Shown piece after piece: positions 6,225 through 10,623 of a DNA stretch of 10,623 nt (position 1 is its first letter; each line of letters opens with the position of its first letter). The stretch is from Phycisphaerales bacterium (lineage in GTDB: Bacteria > Planctomycetota > Phycisphaerae > Sedimentisphaerales > Anaerobacaceae). Made by a program: the position numbers and the translations under genes. The stretch lies in NCBI GenBank assembly GCA_011057845.1, contig DSDB01000678.1, positions 1 to 10,623 of the forward strand, written 5' to 3'. The notes below the pieces were generated by a model. It had not been told where the DNA came from. It saw only the letters and a program-made list of their open reading frames with translations, and made no database searches.

Positions 6225-7598
6225 ATGAGCGATAGATTTCAAAGACACATCTTGCCTTGGCTTGTGTTTGTTGTCGGTGCGGTGCTGATTCTCTATGTCA
6301 CATGGGGCCCGCGGTTACTGCGCCGCACACGGCATCCGGCAAGCACGCCGGTCGAGACCCATGACCACGGGGCGCACGCCGGCGTAGAGGGCCCTTATGA
6401 GGAGCCAACCGGCCTGCATGTGCCGTTGCCGGTGGAACCCAACCAACAGCAGGCAGTCCTTTGCGAGCACGGAATCCCGATCATCGAGTGCCACCTGTGC
6501 CGTTACGAAGCCGGAGTGGCCGGAGTCGATCCAAACATCGCTCGCGAACTGCTGGCTACCGGGACGATCGAGGTCCGTCAGATGACCCACCGCGTCCTTG
6601 AATTGACCGGCGAGGTGCGGCTTGATCTGACCAGCGTCGTCGAAGTGGCGGCGGCCTGCGGCGGGCGCGTCGAGACGCTCGAAAAGATCATCGGCGACAA
6701 CGTGGCCGCCGGCGAGACGCTGGCGGTTATCCAGTCGGCGGAATTCGGCCAGGCCCAGGCCGGCTTCCTGGAGAACAGGGCCCGACTGGCCCTGGCCCAG
6801 CAGACGTTCGAGCGTGAGAAGGGCCTCTTTGAGCAAGGGATTTCGAGCCACGCCGACTATCTTGTTGCGGAAAGCGCCCGAGCGGCCGCGGCCGCCATCG
6901 ATGCGGCCTCCAGGCAACGCCTGCAGTTGTTCGGCCTGACGGATGAGCAGATCGACGCCTTCGCGGAGAACCATCCGGAAGAAAGTTTCGGGCGGCTCGT
7001 CATCCATAGTTCCATCGCCGGGACCGTGATCGACCAAAACGTCGTCCGCGGCCGCCTGGTCATGACCACGGATACCCTCTACAAGGTGGCGGACCTCTCC
7101 CGCGTGTGGGTCTGGTGCGACCTGTACGAACAGGACCTCGGCGATGTCGTCCGAGTGCTCGCCGCCGGGGAGAAACTCACGGCGCGCATTCACGCGGGGG
7201 CCTTCCCCTCCGACAGCTTCACCGCGACCGTTGACACAATCGGCAGCGAAGTCGATTACGCCACGCGGACCGTCAAACTGCGTCTGACCGCCGCCAACCC
7301 CGAGTACAAGCTCCGCCCCGGCATGTTCGTCAAGGCCTTCATCACATTGCCGCTCGTCGGGGCCGTTATTGAGATACCGGACTCAGCCCTTTTGAATTAT
7401 GGGGGCCGACATTTCGTCTTCACTCGACTTGACGACCATCTCTGGATTCGACGTGATGTCAATGTCGGGCGGGTCCGGGGGGGCGTCGCTCAGGTGCTTG
7501 ACGGTCTGAGCCCGGGAGATGTTATCGTGACGCGCGGCGCGTTCATGTTCAAGAGTGAAATCCTCAAGGACAAGATGGGCGCCGGCTGCGCCCACTGA
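6225..7598 (+). CDS. heavy-metal RND efflux periplasmic adaptor (CusB/CzcB-like)
   Basis: This 457-residue membrane-fusion protein would link an inner-membrane RND pump to an outer-membrane channel for export of metal ions such as Cu, Ag, Co, Zn or Cd. An N-terminal anchor (about 9-28) is followed by a His-rich stretch THDHGAH and a CEHGIPIIECHLC motif (Cys80, His82, Cys89, Cys92), which resembles the metal-binding segment of CzcB-like adaptors. Next come a lipoyl-like half (137-171), a short coiled hairpin (about 175-230), a second lipoyl half and beta-barrel (256-375) with YATRTVKLRL and KLRPGMFV, and a membrane-proximal domain (379-448). It ends GAGCAH. I prefer ATG 6225 over the in-frame ATG 6201 because 6201 lies in the spacer of the predicted promoter. 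The matching pump gene begins 32 nt downstream but is only a broken stub, so the adaptor is orphaned locally. The transported metal is not determinable. Confidence 0.92.
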   Translation: MSDRFQRHILPWLVFVVGAVLILYVTWGPRLLRRTRHPASTPVETHDHGAHAGVEGPYEEPTGLHVPLPVEPNQQQAVLCEHGIPIIECHLCRYEAGVAGVDPNIARELLATGTIEVRQMTHRVLELTGEVRLDLTSVVEVAAACGGRVETLEKIIGDNVAAGETLAVIQSAEFGQAQAGFLENRARLALAQQTFEREKGLFEQGISSHADYLVAESARAAAAAIDAASRQRLQLFGLTDEQIDAFAENHPEESFGRLVIHSSIAGTVIDQNVVRGRLVMTTDTLYKVADLSRVWVWCDLYEQDLGDVVRVLAAGEKLTARIHAGAFPSDSFTATVDTIGSEVDYATRTVKLRLTAANPEYKLRPGMFVKAFITLPLVGAVIEIPDSALLNYGGRHFVFTRLDDHLWIRRDVNVGRVRGGVAQVLDGLSPGDVIVTRGAFMFKSEILKDKMGAGCAH

Positions 7599-7630
7599 CG
7601 GAGAGACCGGAGAAGGGGGACTGCCTACAC

Positions 7631-7769
7631 ATGTTGGATAGAGTGCTGCATTTCGTCCTCAGGCAGCGATTGCGGATCCTGATGTTTTGGTGGTGTCGTC
7701 ATGGTCCTTGGCGTAATGGCATGGCTGCGGCTGCCCATCGATGCCTTTCCAGATGTCACCAATGTTCAG
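7631..7769 (+). pseudogene. 5' stub of a CusA/CzcA-type RND pump gene, frameshifted and truncated
   Basis: ATG 7631, preceded by a GGAGAAGGGGG stretch, starts MLDRVLHFVLRQRLRILMF, the normal N-terminus and first-helix start of CusA/CzcA pumps. The frame then breaks. From 7686 the +1 frame continues FGGVVMVLGVMAW and LRLPIDAFPDVTNVQ, the family's conserved end of helix 1 and start of the periplasmic domain. The simplest explanation is one extra T in the run at 7685-7688. Similarity stops after VTNVQ at about 7769, where the inverted oxidoreductase fragment begins. A full pump has about 1,000 residues or more, so over 95 percent is missing. Position and order (adaptor then pump) are as in cus/czc operons. 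Confidence 0.85.
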
Positions 7770-7775
7770 GGCCAG

Positions 7776-8165
7776 TTACGCATCGAAGTAGACGTTGCCT
7801 TTGACAAGAGCGTCCCGCAGTTGCCCGTAGGGTAATTCCCGCGAGCCGCAGTTCTTCCGTGCACAGAGCGCCGCGGCCGTGCCGGCGCCCTGCCCCTGAC
7901 CCATGCTGCAGACGGTGTTTCGTGTAGACATGTGGGCCTCATGGTCCGACGTAATCATCATGCCGGTTGCGTAGAGGTTTTCGATGCCCTTGACCAGCAG
8001 CGCCCGATAGGGAATCCCATAGGTTCCGCCGCCCTTGACCTGGAACCTCGGGGCCGAATCGTGGAAGCCGTAGACCATGACTTCGTCGTCGAAATGCCGC
8101 CCTTGCAGCACATCCTCATGGGAAATGTCATAGGAGCCAATGCGCTTGATTTTGCGGGTGGTTGT
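7776..8165 (-). pseudogene. C-terminal fragment of an FAD-dependent oxidoreductase
   Basis: On the minus strand the fragment reads from about RKIKRIGSYDISHEDV through YGIPYRALLVKGIENLYATG and SMGQGQGAGTAAALC to a stop at 7778-7776. This matches the C-terminal part of FAD-dependent oxidoreductases of the FAD_oxidored type (families with IPYR..L..KG..NL..AG, a DHEA segment and GQ.AG.AAAL). The N-terminal FAD-binding Rossmann part (GxGxxG) is absent. Upstream of about 8165 the frame stays open, but only as a shadow of aroA. No start codon or ribosome site belongs to it, so it is a remnant of about 130 codons. The upstream boundary is approximate (within about 20 nt). The stop looks natural, so the 3' end may be the original gene end. 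Confidence 0.8.
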
Positions 8166-8173
8166 GGTAGCAT
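8146..8173 (+). promoter_or_regulatory. possible promoter of aroA inside the oxidoreductase remnant
   Basis: TTGATT at 8146-8151 and TAGCAT at 8168-8173 are 16 nt apart, each matching consensus at four of six positions. The -10 element ends ten bases before the aroA ATG, predicting a leader of only three or four bases. aroA has no convincing Shine-Dalgarno sequence, which agrees with near-leaderless initiation. Weak evidence on its own. Confidence 0.33.
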
Positions 8174-8183
8174 TGCCAACCTG

Positions 8184-9473
8184 ATGAAGCTGATCGCAGG
8201 TCCATCCCATTTGCAGGGCGATGTGCTCATACCCGCCAGCAAGTCGCACACTATCCGTGCGGTGGCCATAGCCGCGCTGGCGGAGGGCAAGAGCATCATC
8301 CGCAATCCGCTGTACTCGGGCGATGCCCAAGCGGCCGTCAATTGCTATCGAGCGTTTGGGGCGGGCATCGACATATCGAACCCGCAGGCGTGGCGCCTGG
8401 AGGGGCTGGCCGGATGCATCCAGACGCCAGGCCAGACGATTGATGTGCTCAATTCGGGGACGACCCTGCGGATTGCGATGGGCTCGGCGACCCTGGCGCG
8501 GGGGGGGCGGGCCACGACATTCACCGGAGATCACCAGATTCAGACCCGTAGCGTCGAGCCGCTGATGACGGCCCTGGGCGATCTGGGTGCGCGGTGCGTG
8601 AGCCTCAAAGGCAACGGCTGTGCGCCGGTGACGGTCGCCGGGACGCTGAGGGGCGGGCACACCTCCATCGAGTGCAGGACGAGCCAGTACCTGACGAGCC
8701 TGCTGATGTGCTGTCCGCTGGCCGAAGGCGATAGCGAAATTGACGTAACTCTTTTGAATGAACCAGGTTACGTTGAAATGACGCTGGACTGGCTCGACCG
8801 CCAGGGGATTGCCTACCGGCGCGACGGGCTGCGGCATTTCGAGATTCCGGGACGCCAGCGGTTCAAGGGCTATGATGCGCCGGTTCCGGCGGATTTCTCC
8901 AGCGCGACGTTCTTTTTGTGCGCCGGGGCTTTGTTCGGCGATGGCAACGGGGTGACGCTGCGGGGTCTGGATATGAATGACAGCCAGCCGGATAAGGCGG
9001 TTGTCGAGTATCTACGGGCCATGGGGGCCGATGTGGCCGTCGGGCCCGATGAGATCACCGTGCGGGCCTCGGAATTGACCGGCGCCGAGATCGACATGAA
9101 CGCCACTCCCGACGCCCTGCCGGCGATGGCGGTGACGGCGGCCTTTGCCCGCGGGCGGACGGTCCTGGGCAATGTGCCTCAGGCTCGCTACAAGGAGACC
9201 GACCGGATTGCCTGCATGGCCGCGGAACTGGGCAAGATGGGGGTCCGGGTCGAGGAGCTACCGGATGGGTTGGTGGTCTACGGTGGCCGACCCAGGGCGG
9301 CGATACTTGACGGGCGATACGACCACCGGATTGTGATGGCCCTGGCGCTGGCGGCAATGGGGGCTTCTGGGGGCGAATCGACCATTGAGACGGCCGAGGC
9401 CATGGCCGTTACATTCCCCGGGTTTGCCCAACTGATGGAGGGCTTGGGAGCCGACATCCGCACTGTGGAATAG
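8184..9473 (+). CDS. aroA: 3-phosphoshikimate 1-carboxyvinyltransferase (EPSP synthase)
   Basis: This 429-residue cytoplasmic enzyme transfers enolpyruvyl from PEP to shikimate-3-phosphate, the sixth step of the shikimate pathway. Active-site residues are present: PASKSHTIRA (Lys20, Ser21, Arg25), LNSGTTLR (Asn90, Gly92, Arg96), QTRSVEPL (Arg122), TSQYLTSLL (Ser167, Gln168), PADFSSA (Asp237), DMNATPDALP (catalytic Asp310), YKETDRI (Lys337, Glu338) and DHRIVM (Asp380-Arg382). The residue after Arg96, equivalent to the Pro following Arg100 in E. coli, is Ile. NSGTTLR resembles the B. subtilis type more than the E. coli type. The start MKLIAGPSHLQGDVLIP is the normal family start, though it lacks a ribosome site. 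Only about 20 nt separate the start from the oxidoreductase remnant, so the gene has almost no upstream region of its own. The next gene is aroC-like, the following pathway step. Confidence 0.96.
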   Translation: MKLIAGPSHLQGDVLIPASKSHTIRAVAIAALAEGKSIIRNPLYSGDAQAAVNCYRAFGAGIDISNPQAWRLEGLAGCIQTPGQTIDVLNSGTTLRIAMGSATLARGGRATTFTGDHQIQTRSVEPLMTALGDLGARCVSLKGNGCAPVTVAGTLRGGHTSIECRTSQYLTSLLMCCPLAEGDSEIDVTLLNEPGYVEMTLDWLDRQGIAYRRDGLRHFEIPGRQRFKGYDAPVPADFSSATFFLCAGALFGDGNGVTLRGLDMNDSQPDKAVVEYLRAMGADVAVGPDEITVRASELTGAEIDMNATPDALPAMAVTAAFARGRTVLGNVPQARYKETDRIACMAAELGKMGVRVEELPDGLVVYGGRPRAAILDGRYDHRIVMALALAAMGASGGESTIETAEAMAVTFPGFAQLMEGLGADIRTVE

Positions 9474-9539
9474 CCTATTCTTAACACTACAGGCCTGCGA
9501 AACCCGCCCCCCTGCCGTGGAATTGCGCACAGGGGCAGG

Positions 9540-9568
9540 TTGACAGGGCAAGGGCGTGTGTGTATAAG
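9540..9568 (+). promoter_or_regulatory. near-consensus sigma70 promoter of the aroC-like gene
   Basis: TTGACA (9540-9545, perfect -35) and TATAAG (9563-9568, five of six) are separated by 17 nt. Transcription should start near 9575, giving a leader of about 36 nt that contains the dyad at 9575-9591 and the AAAGGG ribosome site near 9596-9601. It is the strongest promoter match in the window. Confidence 0.65.
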
Positions 9569-9574
9569 GGTCGT

Positions 9575-9591
9575 TCAAAATGGCATTTTGA
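9575..9591. repeat. perfect inverted repeat in the aroC-like leader
   Basis: TCAAAAT GGC ATTTTGA: two 7-bp arms around a 3-base centre, placed at the predicted transcription start and just ahead of the ribosome site. It could be an operator overlapping +1 or a small 5' mRNA hairpin. Being AT-rich in GC-rich surroundings, it stands out. No regulator is assigned. Confidence 0.5.
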
Positions 9592-9610
9592 TTTGAAAGG
9601 GTACTGACGC

Positions 9611-10623
9611 ATGATGGGATGCCACATTGGACGCATGTTCCAGCTATCGGTGGCGGGCGGCTCCTACCAGGAGGGCCTGACGTCGGTTGTTCACGGGGTT
9701 CCGCCGGGAATGCTACTGACCGAGCAGGAGGTATATGGCGATCTGCTGCTGAGAAAGCCGGGGGCCGATGAGCTTTCGAGCCCTCGGAAGGAGCCGGACC
9801 TGCCGGTGATCTACTGCGGGACGAACGCGGCCGACACCATCGAGGGGGCCGGCAACCGCAACCACACGAACGGAACGCCGCTGACAATCCTGATACCAAA
9901 CCTGGACCGCCATTTCATCCATATCAAGCAGTACCAGGATACGAACCGCACGCCGCGGCCGGGCCACGCCTCGTGGGCGTCGTTCGTCAAGTATGGCCCG
10001 GATGACGACGCCGTCGGGGCCGGTATCTTCAGCGGGCGCTACACCTCGACCATCGTGGCCGGGGGGTACGTGGCCAAGAAGGTCCTGCGGAAGTGCGGGA
10101 TCGACGTCTTTTCGTATGTCCGGGAGATTGCGGGCGTGCGGGCCCCGGACGTGGCCCACGATCAGGCGCTGGATTACGCCAACCGCTACAAGAAGATGCG
10201 GTGCGACCTGGACCCGTTCTACCAGGAGATATACGTCAAGGGCCGCGTGAACATGGATATGCGGTTCCTGGAGAAGATGGCCGTCCTGGCGCAGGTGGAG
10301 AAGGAGATTGACCCCATCCGCGACCGGGCGCCCCAAATGAGCGCCAAGGCGGTGCGGGATGCCTACGGCGTTCACCACATCGTGAACTGTCCGGATATCG
10401 AGGCGGCGCAGGCGATGGTCGATGCGTGCAACCGGGTCAGCGCGACGGGTGATTCGGCGGGCGGCGTGGTGGAGGTCGTAGTGCTGGGTGTGCCAACGGG
10501 ATTGGGCGAGCCGGTTTTCAACAAGCTGGACGCCGAACTGGGGCGGATGCTGGGCATCGGGGCGGTCAAAGGCGTGGAGGTCGGGGCCGGTTTCGCCGTC
10601 AAGGATATGACGGGCAGCCGGGA
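9611..10623 (+). CDS. aroC: divergent chorismate-synthase-family protein (3' end outside the window)
   Basis: The frame is open from ATG 9611 to the right edge (337 codons). AAAGGG lies 9 nt upstream; ATG 9614 is an alternative. Chorismate synthase converts EPSP to chorismate with reduced FMN. Family features are PPGMLL, RKPG...SPRKEPD (48-63), NGTPLTILIPN (88-98), RPGHA (116-120, second catalytic His119), KYG (127-129), GDSAGGVVEVV (280-290), GLGEPVFNKLD (297-307) and AVKGVEVGAGF (318-328). Two core motifs deviate. The usual GESHG is GGSYQ, putting Tyr19 at the first catalytic His, and the usual GGGRSSARET is GAGIFSGRYT, losing one Arg and the Glu. SGVFxGxTTGTP is also altered and longer. 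The neighbouring aroA supports a shikimate role, but the changes leave open a divergent active enzyme, a paralogue with other chemistry, or an inactive copy. The C-terminus is not seen. Confidence 0.88.
   Translation, partial: MMGCHIGRMFQLSVAGGSYQEGLTSVVHGVPPGMLLTEQEVYGDLLLRKPGADELSSPRKEPDLPVIYCGTNAADTIEGAGNRNHTNGTPLTILIPNLDRHFIHIKQYQDTNRTPRPGHASWASFVKYGPDDDAVGAGIFSGRYTSTIVAGGYVAKKVLRKCGIDVFSYVREIAGVRAPDVAHDQALDYANRYKKMRCDLDPFYQEIYVKGRVNMDMRFLEKMAVLAQVEKEIDPIRDRAPQMSAKAVRDAYGVHHIVNCPDIEAAQAMVDACNRVSATGDSAGGVVEVVVLGVPTGLGEPVFNKLDAELGRMLGIGAVKGVEVGAGFAVKDMTGSR

Noticed and set aside
7932..8183. N-terminal extension of aroA back to 7932
   Set aside because: The extra 84 codons are antisense shadow of the oxidoreductase fragment; EPSP synthases normally begin as MKLIAGPSHLQGDVLIP does here.
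7776..8837. A single 353-codon minus-strand gene
   Set aside because: Only the part below about 8165 resembles a protein family (FAD-dependent oxidoreductase C-terminus). The rest is antisense to intact aroA and shows no FAD-binding N-terminus.
9506..9540. Possible terminator after aroA (CCTGCC pairing with GGCAGG, or CCCCTG with CAGGGG)
   Set aside because: Short stems with long loops, two competing pairings and no following T-run.

Overview
The window looks like a piece of a GC-rich planctomycete genome, probably Phycisphaerae-like. I infer this from three things: a secreted S8-type protease with a C-terminal type I dockerin pair, a PhoD-like phosphatase whose wording (for example PDDHDVGQ and TSHLPDPYDPTP) resembles planctomycete homologues as I remember them, and a pyrR-pyrB-pyrC cluster. 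No rRNA, tRNA, CRISPR array, insertion sequence or replication origin is visible.

Positions 1-4236, minus strand, hold one compact operon read right to left: a sigma70-like promoter, pyrR, pyrB, pyrC, a small MNT-type nucleotidyltransferase and a secreted PhoD-like metallophosphatase that runs off the left edge. The gaps are 59, 36, 19 and 19 nt. The first three genes cover regulation and steps 2 and 3 of de novo UMP synthesis. The last two are unusual passengers.

Positions 4170-7769, plus strand. A divergent intergenic region carries a promoter facing each way. It is followed by a dockerin-tailed subtilisin-fold protein that seems to lack the catalytic Asp, then by a complete CusB/CzcB-like heavy-metal RND efflux adaptor with its own promoter and apparently a leaderless start. 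The inner-membrane pump gene (cusA/czcA) that should follow is only a stub of about 47 codons, broken by a +1 frameshift.

Positions 7770-8183 are a scar. The czcA stub is joined to an inverted 3' fragment of an FAD-dependent oxidoreductase gene, which in turn abuts the start codon of aroA. This is either a real rearrangement with gene decay or an assembly chimera, and the sequence alone cannot decide.

Positions 8184-10623, plus strand, hold two shikimate-pathway genes: an intact aroA (EPSP synthase) and a chorismate-synthase-family gene cut by the right edge. The latter has its own near-consensus promoter and a perfect 7-bp dyad in its leader. It is clearly AroC-like but has Tyr where the family's first catalytic His should be, and an altered GGGRSSARET motif. 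It may therefore be a divergent or neofunctionalised AroC.
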